Positions 1 to 12,487 of a stretch of 64,000 nucleotides of DNA are shown here, piece by piece. The first letter of the stretch is position 1; the number at the start of each line of letters is the position of its first letter. Source of the DNA: Mycolicibacterium mengxianglii. Its GTDB lineage: Bacteria; Actinomycetota; Actinomycetes; Mycobacteriales; Mycobacteriaceae. The stretch is taken from contig NZ_CP065373.1 of assembly GCF_015710575.1 (NCBI RefSeq), forward strand, positions 2,418,001 to 2,482,000, written 5' to 3'. A program made the translations under genes and the position numbers. The notes under the pieces are model-generated. The model ran no database searches. It saw only the letters and a list, made by a program, of their open reading frames with translations, and had not been told where the DNA came from.

Positions 1-1258
<1,258 letters not shown>

Positions 1259-1322
1259 GCCCGTCTCCCGGGGATCGGCGGGTAGGCAACCTCATCGGTG
1301 TTTGCCGGGCTACCATCGCTGT

Positions 1323-3092
1323 GTGGGGCGGGCGGAGGTGCTGTGGCGCCAGGTCAGGAACGCGCGGCGGTGGCCGGGCATTGCCACACCCCGCCTGATG
1401 GCCCGTACCGGCGCAGCGTGTTACCTGTTCGGTGGATTGCTGGTGCTGCTGTTGGTGGCCTTGGAGCCGTCGAATTTCCGGGTGCTTACAGCCATCTACC
1501 TCGAGGCCGGCGTCAGTATCACCGTCGGAGTCGCCACTTTCCTGGTGGGGCCGCGGTTGCGGTCATGGCAGTTTCAGCTGTTGGTCGTGAGCGCGATCGC
1601 GCTGATCACGGTTGCGGTGTCTGAAGCTGGGGTTCCGGCCACCGCGGTCTCGCTGGCCACGCTCTACGCGTTCGTGGCATTCGCTGCGTTCTTTTTGTCA
1701 TGGCCGCAGTCGGTGGCGTATCTGACGTTGGCCGTGGTGTGCTGCACCGCGGTCCTCCACACCGTGATGGCGGTATCGCGTTGGTCAGCGCTGATTGTGT
1801 GCAGTTCCACGGTGGTGATGGGTTGCGTCATCGCCCTACTGGGGCAGCTGATGGTAGGGGCCGAGCGTGATCCGGCGACCGGATTGCCCAACCGTCGGGG
1901 CTTCGATCGCCTGCTCGCTCGTGAGATCGACCGGGCACAATCTGGTGGACTCTCACCCGTCGTGCTCCTGCTTCGCCTGGAGTTGTTCAACGACATCGAC
2001 CGGAGCCTCGGTCACGAAGCGGGCAATCAGTTGCTGCGCAGTACGCTCAAGTCCTGGCGCCAGGAGTTGAGTTCCGAACACGTCCTGACTCGGGTGGGTA
2101 CCGACGAGTTCGCGGTGCTGCTTTTGCGAGCGACCGAACACGACGGTGTGGCGTTGAGTCACCGACTGCGCGCGGTGACGTCGACGGACTTCTCGGCGGG
2201 TGTGACGGGGTGGCAACTGGGAGAAGCGGCCGCCGCTGTGTCGGCCCGTTCAGATGTGGCGTTACGCCGCGCCAAGCTTGCCGGCCGCAACCGCACGGTG
2301 CTCGAGTCTGCGGGACTGCCGACATTGGCGAGGGAGTTGGCAGAGGCGATCGCCGACGGCGCGGTGGGCGTGCTCTACCAACCCATCGTCAGCCTGGCCG
2401 ACGGAAATCAGATCGTCGGGGTGGAAGCCCTGGCCAGGTGGACCTCGCCGACCCGCCCCGATCTGTCGATCGCCGAAGTCATCGCGATGGCCGAGAACAG
2501 CAACCTGATCGCGACACTCGACCGTTTCGTGCTGCGGCGGGCATGCCTTGATCTGGGCTGGATGTGCGAGCAACGCAACGGTCTGCCGTTGACTCTGACC
2601 GTCAATGTGTCCGGGCTTGATCTGATCGAAAGTAATTATGCAGCAACGGTTTCCGAGACCTTAACCGATACCGGGTGGCCTGCCGGGAAGCTGGTGCTGG
2701 AAGTCACCGAAAGTGTGGTCGACGTGGACACCCCCTCGGCGTTGGCGACCCTGCGGGAGCTGCGTACCCACGGGGTCCGGGTGGCGATCGACGATTTCGG
2801 CACCGGCTATTCGACGTTGAGCAGACTGCAGAACCTGCCTATCGATCTGCTCAAACTCGACGCGTCTTTCACCACGGCTACCTCACTGGACTCGGGCAGT
2901 GCCCCGCCGCCGCTGCTACAGGCCATCGCGGCGCTGGCCCGGGCGCTCGACCTGCCCGTCGTCATCGAAGGGGTGGAAACGCAACTGCAGGCCAACGCGA
3001 TGCAGGACGTCGGTTTCACGATGGCCCAGGGTTATTTCTTCGGTCGGCCGCAGACACGTGAGCTGATTGTCGACCAGTTGACAGTGGCCTGA
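1323..3092 (+). CDS. Membrane GGDEF/EAL protein, probable c-di-GMP phosphodiesterase
   Basis: The protein has an N-terminal hydrophobic region of several membrane segments (residues ~25-165), then a GGDEF domain (~180-305) and an EAL domain (~340-589). The GGDEF signature is degenerate: GTDEF near residue 257, with no RxxD inhibitory site before it, although DPATGLPNRR and the ND...GH motif remain. The EAL domain looks intact, with EALARW, the NVS asparagine, EVTES, DDFGTGYS, LKLD and EGVE. I infer c-di-GMP hydrolysis, with the GGDEF part regulatory or weakly active. I chose GTG at 1323 because a TACCAT -10-like box lies about 7 bases upstream, which would fit leaderless translation. TTG at 1302 is also in frame. 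Confidence 0.85.
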   Translation: MGRAEVLWRQVRNARRWPGIATPRLMARTGAACYLFGGLLVLLLVALEPSNFRVLTAIYLEAGVSITVGVATFLVGPRLRSWQFQLLVVSAIALITVAVSEAGVPATAVSLATLYAFVAFAAFFLSWPQSVAYLTLAVVCCTAVLHTVMAVSRWSALIVCSSTVVMGCVIALLGQLMVGAERDPATGLPNRRGFDRLLAREIDRAQSGGLSPVVLLLRLELFNDIDRSLGHEAGNQLLRSTLKSWRQELSSEHVLTRVGTDEFAVLLLRATEHDGVALSHRLRAVTSTDFSAGVTGWQLGEAAAAVSARSDVALRRAKLAGRNRTVLESAGLPTLARELAEAIADGAVGVLYQPIVSLADGNQIVGVEALARWTSPTRPDLSIAEVIAMAENSNLIATLDRFVLRRACLDLGWMCEQRNGLPLTLTVNVSGLDLIESNYAATVSETLTDTGWPAGKLVLEVTESVVDVDTPSALATLRELRTHGVRVAIDDFGTGYSTLSRLQNLPIDLLKLDASFTTATSLDSGSAPPPLLQAIAALARALDLPVVIEGVETQLQANAMQDVGFTMAQGYFFGRPQTRELIVDQLTVA

Positions 3093-3176
3093 TTCGGCGA
3101 TGACCCGGGACGCGACGGCGGCAGGACAGGTAGTCCTACTCAGCCGTCGGCCCGTGGCGCCGGGCAAGCTGAGGGC

Positions 3177-4460
3177 ATGCCGTTGTCTGAGCTGACCGCC
3201 GCCACGCCGACCGCCCGCCAGCGCGACCGCGCCGTCGACGTCGCGCGGATCGGCGCGCTCCTGGTTGTGATGTTCGGCCATTGCGCGCTGCTATTGGCCA
3301 CCATCGACTCGGGTGGGGTTCGGATCAGCAACCTGCTGGGCGCACTGCCCGCACTCGCGCCCGTCACCTGGGTGGTGCAGGTCATGCCGCTGTTCTTCCT
3401 GGCCGGTGGGGCCGCCGGTGCCTACGGCTGGCACGCGGGGTCGCCGTGGGGATCGTGGCTGTTCACCCGCGCGCAGCGACTGTGCCGGCCGGTCTTCTGG
3501 TATCTCGCGTTCTGGACTGTCGCACTGCTGGTGACGCGCCTGGTGCTGGGAGCGGAGTCCGCGGACGCCCTCGGCCGGGAGTCGGTGGCGCTGCTCTGGT
3601 TCCTCGGCGTCTACCTGGTGGTGCTCGCCTTCGTTCCGGCGCTGACGCACATGCGTACCTGGCGGTCAGTTGCCGTGGTGCTGGTGGCGCTGCTGTCGGC
3701 CACCGCCGTGATCGACGCGATCCGCTTCGCCGTCGGCACACCCGAGGCAGGCCTCGCCAATTTCCTGGTCGTCTGGCTGATCCCGGTGGTCATCGGCGTG
3801 GCGTATGCGCGTCGGCTGATCGGTCCACGGATCGCGCTGGGGCTGGCCGTCGCGGTCTTCGCCGCGCAGCTGGTGCTCGCGGCCACCGGGCCCTACGAGG
3901 TGGCCCTCGTGGTGACCGGGGCGGAGCACACCTCGAACGTGACACCCCCGACACTGATGCTGGCCCTGCACTGCACGTGGATGTCCTTCCTGTTCGTCGC
4001 GGCGGCAGGCCTGCTGAACCGGTGGGCGGCCAGGCCACGTGTCTGGCGTGCGGTCGCAGCGGGCAATGGGGGAGCGATGACGCTGTACCTGTGGCACATC
4101 CCGGCCATTGCCATCGCGACCTTCTCACTGCATGCGGTCGGTCTCGACGCCTACAACGTGCACGCCGCCGGCTTCGGGTGGCTGCTCGCCTTGCGGGAAC
4201 TGGTGTTCGGCGTCGTCATGGCGGTCCTGTTCCGGCTGCTCTCGCCGCTGGAGCATCGCCGTCTACCGGGGTGGGATGCGCCTGTGCGCGCCGCCGGCGC
4301 CCGCTCGACCGCCGCTGGTGCGCTGATCTGTCTTGCCGGTGTCGCCGTGGTGGCGTTGGCCAAGAGCGGGCTTGCCGGGGTCGCGGGGTGGACCATGCTG
4401 GGCTGCTTCGTCGCCGCGGCGGTGGCGGCGCGGGTGTGCGCCGCCCCTCCGAAGGCCTAG
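3177..4460 (+). CDS. Acyltransferase family 3 membrane protein
   Basis: This is a polytopic integral membrane protein of 427 residues in the acyltransferase-3 family, which usually O-acylates cell-surface sugars or lipids. The N-terminus carries the family pattern RDRAVDVARIGALLVVMFGH, with the conserved histidine at the end of the first membrane segment. Around ten hydrophobic stretches follow, including one ending MTLYLWHIPA, another region typical of the family. The substrate cannot be told from sequence. The ATG at 3177 follows a short intergenic gap of about 85 bases. The stop codon overlaps by 4 bases the end of the convergent DUF4193 gene, so there is no room for a terminator between them. 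Confidence 0.85.
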   Translation: MPLSELTAATPTARQRDRAVDVARIGALLVVMFGHCALLLATIDSGGVRISNLLGALPALAPVTWVVQVMPLFFLAGGAAGAYGWHAGSPWGSWLFTRAQRLCRPVFWYLAFWTVALLVTRLVLGAESADALGRESVALLWFLGVYLVVLAFVPALTHMRTWRSVAVVLVALLSATAVIDAIRFAVGTPEAGLANFLVVWLIPVVIGVAYARRLIGPRIALGLAVAVFAAQLVLAATGPYEVALVVTGAEHTSNVTPPTLMLALHCTWMSFLFVAAAGLLNRWAARPRVWRAVAAGNGGAMTLYLWHIPAIAIATFSLHAVGLDAYNVHAAGFGWLLALRELVFGVVMAVLFRLLSPLEHRRLPGWDAPVRAAGARSTAAGALICLAGVAVVALAKSGLAGVAGWTMLGCFVAAAVAARVCAAPPKA

Positions 4461-4756
4461 ATGCAGTCCTCGCAGACGAGCCGGTCGTTCATCTCCCTGG
4501 CCAGCCGATGCCGGTGCTGCACCATGAAGCAGCTGGTGCAGGTGAACTCATCGGGTTGCTTAGGCAGCACCCGAACGGTGAGTTCCTCACCTGAGAGGTC
4601 CGCCCCGGGCAGCTCGAACTCTTCGAGGTCATCGCCGTCGTCGACGTCGAGAACCGCGGTGGAGGCGTCGTTGCGCCGGCCGGCGATCGCTTCCAGCGAT
4701 TCCACATCGGATTCGTCGGGGTCGGTTTTACGAGGTGCGTCGTAGTCAGTTGCCAT
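4457..4756 (-). CDS. DUF4193 domain protein (small, zinc-ribbon-like)
   Basis: This is a 99-residue acidic protein typical of actinobacteria. It starts MATDYDAPRKTDPDESDVES and ends with a Cys-x2-Cys (CTSC) and a second Cys-x2-Cys (CEDC) about 20 residues apart, so it probably binds zinc. The family has no firmly established function known to me; its size and nearly constant sequence in mycobacteria suggest a structural or regulatory role. It is transcribed divergently from tex across about 120 bases and converges on the acyltransferase gene with a 4-base overlap. A purine-rich ribosome site (GGAAGGGAT) lies just upstream of the ATG. Confidence 0.85.
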   Translation of the reverse strand: MATDYDAPRKTDPDESDVESLEAIAGRRNDASTAVLDVDDGDDLEEFELPGADLSGEELTVRVLPKQPDEFTCTSCFMVQHRHRLAREMNDRLVCEDCI

Positions 4757-4877
4757 AGATATCCCTTCCAGTTTGGAGTAGGCGAGTGCACAACGCGGTC
4801 ACGCGCCGCATTGTTCCCGGGCGCAACACCCGGTCGCCCGCCGGGTCTTGTCGGGACGGTTCGGTAGGGTCTCGGCC

Positions 4878-7241
<2,364 letters not shown>

Positions 7242-7305
7242 CCCGCCGGCCCCTGCCAACCGGCACGATGTGCGGAACCACGACCGGCTTCCGTACTCTC
7301 CGACG

Positions 7306-8724
7306 GTGACCGCGATCGACCCCGACAAGCTCAACACCTGCCTGCAGGTACTCACCGACATCGAGAAGCTGCCCCCCGAGCACCCAGATGCCGTGGCGGT
7401 TCGTCGGGCTACGGCGGGCATCTGGAAGTCGGTGCGCAAGGCCCGCCGGCATGCCAAGCGCGACGAAATCGCCACTGCCGACCGCGCCGTCGTCGCCGCC
7501 ACGGCCACCGGCGCCCCAGGTCGGATCGATGACGAGACCGAGGGTCTACCGCTGGTGTCGACCGCTGTCGGCGCCAGCGCGGGCACCTTGCTCCGTTCCC
7601 GACCCTGTTATATCTGCAAGACCCACTACACCGTCGTCGACGCGTTCTATCACCAGCTGTGCCCGGCGTGCGCAGCGCTGAACCGGGCCAAGCGTGATGC
7701 CCGCACCGATCTGACCGGTCGGAACGCGTTGTTGACCGGCGGCCGCGCGAAGATCGGGATGTACATCGCACTGCGGCTGCTGCGCGACGGCGCACACACC
7801 ACCATCACCACCCGGTTCCCCAATGACGCTGTTCGCCGTTTCATGGCGATGCCCGACAGCGCGGACTGGCTGCACCGGCTGCGGGTGGTCGGCATCGATC
7901 TGCGCGACCCGGCGCAGGTGGTCGCGCTCGCCGACACGGTGGCTGCGCAAGGCCCGCTGGACATCCTGATCAACAACGCGGCACAAACCGTGCGACGTTC
8001 CCCGGGCTCGTACGCCGCGCTTGTCGAGGCCGAGCGCACCGCGCCGCCGGAACTGGTGGACGTCATCACGTTCGATCACGTCAGCGACGCCCACCCGGCC
8101 GCACTCGTCGGCAGTCTCGCCGAACACCAGTCGCCGCACGCGGTCACCGAGTTGGCCCTGACCGCCCGGAGTGCCTCGCCGGAACGGATCGCGGCCGGCA
8201 CCGCTATCGACGCGGGCGGGCTGCTGCCTGACACCGCCGCGGTGAACAGCTGGACCCAACGGGTGCACGAGGTGGACGCGATGGAGCTGCTCGAGGTGCA
8301 GTTGTGCAACCAGACGGCCCCGTTCATCCTGATCAGCAGGCTTCGCGCCGCGATGGCCGCGTCGCCCGCCCGCCGAAAATACGTGGTGAACGTCTCGGCG
8401 ATGGAAGGCCAGTTCGGTCGCGGCTACAAAGGCCCGGGCCATCCCCACACCAATATGGCCAAGGCCGCGCTGAACATGCTGACCCGCACCAGTGCGGGGG
8501 AGATGCTGGAGCGCGACGGCATTCTCATGACCGCAGTCGACACCGGCTGGATCACCGACGAGCGTCCGCACCCCACCAAACTGCGATTGGCCGAGGAGGG
8601 CTTTCACGCTCCGCTGGACCTGGTCGACGGCGCGGCACGCGTGTACGACCCGATCGTCCGCGGAGAGTCCGGTGAAGACCTGCACGGCTGCTTCGTCAAG
8701 GACTACTCGCCGAGTAACTGGTGA
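7306..8724 (+). CDS. Divergent short-chain dehydrogenase with N-terminal zinc-ribbon
   Basis: This is a 472-residue protein made of an N-terminal ~130-residue extension and an SDR-like Rossmann domain. The extension holds CYIC (Cys101, Cys104) and CPAC (Cys119, Cys122), the pattern of a small zinc ribbon. The Rossmann part has TGGRAKIG at 144-151 (nucleotide binding) and an NNAA motif. Where a canonical SDR has YxxxK, the sequence reads HTNMAK: the lysine is present (K386) but the tyrosine position is threonine. It may therefore use another acid or have lost classical activity. A long insert separates the NNAA region from the catalytic segment. GTG 7306 is preferred over an upstream frame that would overlap tex. 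Confidence 0.75.
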   Translation: MTAIDPDKLNTCLQVLTDIEKLPPEHPDAVAVRRATAGIWKSVRKARRHAKRDEIATADRAVVAATATGAPGRIDDETEGLPLVSTAVGASAGTLLRSRPCYICKTHYTVVDAFYHQLCPACAALNRAKRDARTDLTGRNALLTGGRAKIGMYIALRLLRDGAHTTITTRFPNDAVRRFMAMPDSADWLHRLRVVGIDLRDPAQVVALADTVAAQGPLDILINNAAQTVRRSPGSYAALVEAERTAPPELVDVITFDHVSDAHPAALVGSLAEHQSPHAVTELALTARSASPERIAAGTAIDAGGLLPDTAAVNSWTQRVHEVDAMELLEVQLCNQTAPFILISRLRAAMAASPARRKYVVNVSAMEGQFGRGYKGPGHPHTNMAKAALNMLTRTSAGEMLERDGILMTAVDTGWITDERPHPTKLRLAEEGFHAPLDLVDGAARVYDPIVRGESGEDLHGCFVKDYSPSNW

Positions 8725-8896
8725 CTTGAGCGCCTGCCGTACAAGCACTTTCGCAGATTCGGTGCGATGTGTCGGCAGGCCGCTGTCACCGCACGCAGAC
8801 GAGCCCGGGTAACAGCCGCCTTAACGTCGGTAAGGACTGTGTTTCGGGTGCTGATGAGCGCGTGTCACGGGCCATCGAGGCGGGTAGCCCGCAACG

Positions 8897-9730
8897 ATGA
8901 GCACCGGGCTGGCAGCTGCCGATCTCGCTGTGAACTGTCCTGAAGCCGCGCGGACACTGATCCGCAGCGGTGTCATCACCGAGCACACCAGCGGGCTGGC
9001 ATCCGGGTTCGCCCAGGCCAATCTCGTGGTGTTACCGCGGCCCGCGGCGGCCGAATTCCTGCGTTTCTGCGTCGTCAACCGGCAGACGTGCCCGTTGATC
9101 GATATCACCGAACCGGGCTCACCCGTTCCGGGGTACGCCGCACCCGGTGCCGACCTGCGCACGGATCTGCCGCGCTACCGCGTGTTCCGCGACGGGCAGC
9201 TCGTCGACGAGACCACGGACGTCACCGAATACTGGCGCGCTGATCTGGTGGCGTTTCTACTCGGGTGCTCGTTCACCTTCGAGTGGGCGCTGACTGCGGC
9301 GGGCCTGCCCTTGGCGCACCAAAAGCAGCAGGTCAACGTGCCGATGTACGTCACCAACCGTGCCTGTGTCCCCATGGGGGCGTTCGGCGGGCCGCTGGTG
9401 GTGTCGATGCGGCCCTACCGGGCTGACGACGCGCTGCGCGCAGCGGCGGTGACCGCCCGGTTCCCGGCCATGCACGGCCAGCCGCTGCACATCGGGGATC
9501 CGACCGAGCTCGGCATCGCCGATCTCGACAGACCTGACTTCGGCGACGCGGTGACGGTGGCCAGCGACGAAGTGCCGGTCTTCTGGGCGTGCGGTGTGAC
9601 ACCTCAGGTGGTGGTGCAGCAGGCCCGACCCGACCTGGCGATCTTCCACATGCCGGGCCATATGTTCATCACCGACCTCCCACACACGGCCTTCGAACTC
9701 CAGGAGCGATCGCATGTCCCGCAGCGATGA
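8897..9730 (+). CDS. YcsI/DUF1445 family putative hydro-lyase
   Basis: This 277-residue cytosolic protein belongs to the YcsI/DUF1445 family, annotated in databases as putative hydro-lyases and related to part of the mitochondrial D-glutamate cyclase protein. Recognisable parts are the start with [50 protein letters not shown] and the C-terminal ACGVTPQ. The ATG at 8897 directly precedes the conserved region. The gene overlaps the following transporter by 17 bases, so the two are very probably co-transcribed. That pairing suggests the enzyme acts on whatever carboxylate the transporter imports; this is inference, and the substrate is not known. Confidence 0.85.
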   Translation: MSTGLAAADLAVNCPEAARTLIRSGVITEHTSGLASGFAQANLVVLPRPAAAEFLRFCVVNRQTCPLIDITEPGSPVPGYAAPGADLRTDLPRYRVFRDGQLVDETTDVTEYWRADLVAFLLGCSFTFEWALTAAGLPLAHQKQQVNVPMYVTNRACVPMGAFGGPLVVSMRPYRADDALRAAAVTARFPAMHGQPLHIGDPTELGIADLDRPDFGDAVTVASDEVPVFWACGVTPQVVVQQARPDLAIFHMPGHMFITDLPHTAFELQERSHVPQR

Positions 9731-11057
9731 GGCAACTTCGGCCGTGACCGACTCGGCCGTTCTCCGCCGCGCCGTCGCCGGAGCGGCGGTGGGCAATGCC
9801 GTCGAATGGTTCGACTTCGCCATCTACGGTTTCCTCGCCACCTACATAGCGGCGAAGTTCTTTCCGTCCGAGGATGAAAACGCCGCGCTGCTCAGCACTT
9901 TCGCGGTGTTCGCCGCAGCGTTCTTCATGCGCCCGCTCGGTGGGTACTTCTTCGGCCCGCTCGGCGACAGAATCGGCAGACAGAAGGTCCTCGCGGTGGT
10001 CATCCTGCTCATGTCGGGATCGACCTTCGCTATCGGCCTGCTACCCAGCTACCAGGCCATCGGTGTCGCCGCACCCTTACTGCTGTTGCTGGCTCGTTGT
10101 GTGCAGGGCTTCTCTGCTGGTGGCGAATATGGCGGTGGCGCATGCTATCTCGCGGAGTACGCGCCCGACCGACGGCGTGGGTTCATCGTCTCGTTCCTGG
10201 TGTGGTCAGTGGTCGTCGGATTCCTGCTCGGTTCGGCCACCGTGACCGGGCTGGAGGCGGCGTTGTCGGAAGAGGCGATGAACTCCTACGGCTGGCGCAT
10301 CCCGTTCCTGATGGCCGGTGCGCTGGGCCTGGTGGGGCTGTACATCCGGCTGCGGCTCGACGATACTCCCGAATTCAAAAAGCTCAGGGCCGCAGGGGAA
10401 GTCGCAGCATCGCCGTTGAAGGAGGCGTTCATCACGTCATGGCGACAGATCCTGCAGGTGGCAGGTCTGGTGGTCATCCACAATGTGGGCTTCTACATCG
10501 TCTTCACCTATCTGCCAACCTATTTCACGAAAACACTGGGCTTGACAAAGATGGACGCGTTCATCTCGGTGACCGTGGCCAGCGTCGTCGCGATCGTGCT
10601 GATTCCACCGCTGGGAGCGCTGTCGGATCGTGTCGGTCGCAAGCCGTTGTTGTTCACGGGTGCGCTAGGTTTCGCGTTGTTCGCTTATCCGCTGTTCCTG
10701 CTGCTGACATCTGGAACAGTGGTCGCCGCCGTTGCCGCACACGCCGGGTTGGCCGCCGTCGAAGCGGTCTTCGTCTCCGCCTCGCTGGCAGCCGGTGCCG
10801 AACTGTTCGCCACCCGGGTGCGCTCCAGCGGCTACTCCATCGGTTACAACACCTCGGTCGCGCTCTTCGGCGGGACCGCCCCCTATTTCGCCACCTGGCT
10901 GGTGGCGCGCACCGGAAGTGATGTCTCGCCGTCGCTCTACGTGGTGGGCGCAGCGATCGTCACGCTGATCACGTTGTTCACCATGCGGGAGACCGCGGGC
11001 AAGCCGCTTCCGGCAACCGTGGCGGACCGCGCACGTGCATTGGAAGGCGTGCGCTGA
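9714..11057 (+). CDS. MFS transporter, metabolite:H+ symporter (ProP/KgtP type)
   Basis: This is a 447-residue twelve-segment major facilitator of the metabolite:H+ symporter family, whose members import dicarboxylates, betaine or aromatic acids. Supporting motifs are the N-terminal [15 protein letters not shown], the loop 2-3 signature [28 protein letters not shown] in segment 4, and a second loop signature [10 protein letters not shown] between segments 8 and 9. It starts inside the end of the YcsI-like gene (17-base overlap) with a purine-rich site (CAGGAGCGA) just before its ATG, so translation is likely coupled. The specific solute is not predictable. A small acid linked to the neighbouring hydro-lyase is my guess. 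Confidence 0.9.
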   Translation: MSRSDEATSAVTDSAVLRRAVAGAAVGNAVEWFDFAIYGFLATYIAAKFFPSEDENAALLSTFAVFAAAFFMRPLGGYFFGPLGDRIGRQKVLAVVILLMSGSTFAIGLLPSYQAIGVAAPLLLLLARCVQGFSAGGEYGGGACYLAEYAPDRRRGFIVSFLVWSVVVGFLLGSATVTGLEAALSEEAMNSYGWRIPFLMAGALGLVGLYIRLRLDDTPEFKKLRAAGEVAASPLKEAFITSWRQILQVAGLVVIHNVGFYIVFTYLPTYFTKTLGLTKMDAFISVTVASVVAIVLIPPLGALSDRVGRKPLLFTGALGFALFAYPLFLLLTSGTVVAAVAAHAGLAAVEAVFVSASLAAGAELFATRVRSSGYSIGYNTSVALFGGTAPYFATWLVARTGSDVSPSLYVVGAAIVTLITLFTMRETAGKPLPATVADRARALEGVR

Positions 11058-11111
11058 CCGAACTGCTCAAGTCCGCACGCTGGGCGGCGGTCCAGTCCTA
11101 GGCTGCCAGCC

Positions 11112-11507
11112 ATGTCGATCGATCAGGCGGCGTTGGCTGCCGGCAGCATCCGTCTTGCCTCAGGTATCTCGTTCCTCGTCGACCCGTTGCGCGCCAACCG
11201 GTGGTGGGGCGAACCCGAGGACCCCGGTCCGTCCGCACGGCTGTTGCTGCGCTCGATGGGATACCGCGACGCTCTGATCGGCGGGCTGCTACTGGCCGCG
11301 GCGGTGCGCGGACGCGACACCCGCGGCTGGTTCCTGGCGTCCGGCGGGGCCGACGCGGCGGATCTGCTGGGCGGGATGAGTGTGCACCACAACCTCAAGC
11401 GTGGTCAGCAGATCATCGGCCTGGGTGGCGCGGCGGTGGGGATCGGTGTCGGGTTATGGGGTGCGACGCGCCGGTCGCCGAGCCCGCGGGCACGGCAACA
11501 GGGCTGA
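11112..11507 (+). CDS. Small membrane protein, DUF4267-like, unknown function
   Basis: This 131-residue protein has three or four hydrophobic stretches, around residues 6-22, 55-66 and 100-115. The motif MGYRDALIGGLLLAAA resembles small DUF4267-type membrane proteins common in actinobacteria; the family assignment is tentative and no function is known. The ATG at 11112 lies 54 bases after the transporter stop. Its stop codon falls inside the annotated end of the convergent NlpC/P60-like gene as that gene now reads. That overlap disappears if the neighbour's frameshift is repaired (see the poly-G tract). Confidence 0.6.
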   Translation: MSIDQAALAAGSIRLASGISFLVDPLRANRWWGEPEDPGPSARLLLRSMGYRDALIGGLLLAAAVRGRDTRGWFLASGGADAADLLGGMSVHHNLKRGQQIIGLGGAAVGIGVGLWGATRRSPSPRARQQG

Positions 11508-12099
11508 TCCGGCTATGCCGGTGGTGGTGGTGGGGGTGGTTCGGGCGCGGGCGCGGGCGGTGGCGGTGGTGGGGCGAGTTCGGGCGCGGGCGGTGGCGGT
11601 GGTGGGGGTAGTTCGGGCGCGGGGGGTGGTGGGGGTAGTTCGGGCGCGGGGGTGGTGGGGGTAGTTCGGGCGCGGGCGGTGGCGGTGGTGGTGGTTCCGA
11701 CGTCAGGATGGGGCCTGATGGCGGGTCGGCAGGAATAGGCAGATACATGTGGTTGGTGAATTGCGGCTGGTAAGCGCCACCGCCACCGACCCGGACGCCG
11801 CCCCCTTCACCGCTGGCGACGGGGGTGCCGTCGGGCAGGGTGACCGCGGTGTGACGCTTGTTCCAGCCGATGACCAGAGCGCCGGGGGCGGTGCCGTGCT
11901 GAAAGCCGCGAGCCAGCAGCGCCTGCTCCTGGTTGCCGGTGTGGAAGCGGTCGCCGTACGCGGGTCGGCCCGTCGCGATATTGGACACCCAGGAAGCAAG
12001 GCCGGAGCAGTCGGTGCCGGAGGCAGAGTCGCCGCCGGCGACGTATGGAGTTCCGGAAACCTGGTTGACGAACGTCAACAAAGTAGCAAGGACAAACAT
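11413..12099 (-). CDS. Exported NlpC/P60-like protein, frameshifted proline-rich tail
   Basis: The 228-residue product begins with a hydrophobic segment (MFVLATLLTFVNQVSG). A compact cysteine-peptidase-like domain follows: ASGTDCSGLASWV holds the likely nucleophile cysteine, and RHTAVTLPDG the likely histidine. It resembles small mycobacterial conserved exported proteins of the Rv0320/Rv1728c type (from memory). The tail begins as proline-rich APEL repeats but changes to an Arg/His/Pro-rich frame at a G5 tract (11648-11652). With one extra base the tail would continue as PPPPAPEL repeats and stop at 11513-11515, 5 bases from the neighbour's stop. I start it at ATG 12099. The shift could be a real phase-variable change, a mutation or a base-calling error. 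Confidence 0.65.
   Translation of the reverse strand: MFVLATLLTFVNQVSGTPYVAGGDSASGTDCSGLASWVSNIATGRPAYGDRFHTGNQEQALLARGFQHGTAPGALVIGWNKRHTAVTLPDGTPVASGEGGGVRVGGGGAYQPQFTNHMYLPIPADPPSGPILTSEPPPPPPPAPELPPPPPRPNYPHHPPRPNYPHHRHRPRPNSPHHRHRPRPRPNHPHHHHRHSRISPVAVPAGSATGASHPITRHRSPPPRHPGR
11521..11697. repeat. G-rich tandem repeat of ~27 bases encoding PAPEL units
   Basis: Imperfect units built on TTCGGGCGCGGG followed by GGTGGT/GGCGGT runs repeat about five to six times across this stretch. On the minus strand they encode proline runs separated by APEL. Two adjacent units are nearly identical but differ by one base: one has a run of six G (11621-11626), the next a run of five (11648-11652). Such homopolymer-bearing repeats are prone to slippage. 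Confidence 0.85.
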
Positions 12100-12487
12100 G
12101 GGCGGCGACCCTAACAAGCTATCTGGCCGGTAACCAAACCCTGTGGTCGCTGTCACTATTAGCTGGTGAACTGCCTTGTCTGACAATTACTCAGATTTGC
12201 CACCTTGGGGTGGGTCCCGTTGTGCACACTTCGTCGTTCATCCACAAGCGAGGCGGAAGCCGACGCACATCGAACTGCTGTTCGAATACTGTCGAGGGAT
12301 GGACACGAGCATCCGGACTCAGATCACGGCGGAACTGGCTGCCATGAGCGCTGTCCAAGCCATGGCTGGTCGCACGTCGGTGCGCGTCAGTCGGTGGCAG
12401 CGCGCCAGGCTCGGCCGTGCCGCGTGCGGGCCCGCTGGCCGCGTCAGACCGCCGAGAAGTCGGCCCACCCGTCGACGTGTTAGCTGG
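12100..12487. other. Intergenic stretch with no convincing gene
   Basis: This 388-base gap lies between the NlpC/P60-like and SGNH genes, which are both on the minus strand. Apart from the SOS box at 12270-12285, I see only a plus-strand reading frame from ATG 12299 (beginning MDTSIRTQITAELAAMSAVQ). Its first ~24 residues look like the helical start of a DUF222/13E12 protein, but it soon becomes arginine-rich low-quality sequence and runs antisense into the SGNH gene. A decayed 13E12 remnant is possible but not proven. Confidence 0.5.
12270..12285. promoter_or_regulatory. SOS box (LexA site), orphan
   Basis: TCGAACTGCTGTTCGA matches the mycobacterial/Gram-positive SOS consensus TCGAAC-N4-GTTCGA at all twelve fixed positions. 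It lies 14 bases upstream of an ATG (12299) that opens a short DUF222-like frame. No intact DNA-damage gene follows, so the box may be a relic of a lost 13E12-type gene. Confidence 0.8.

Noticed and set aside
11521..11697. Minisatellite or PE_PGRS-like repeat
   Set aside because: The repeat codes for a proline-rich tail on the minus strand in the repaired frame. The plus-strand Gly-rich frame has no PE domain or start.
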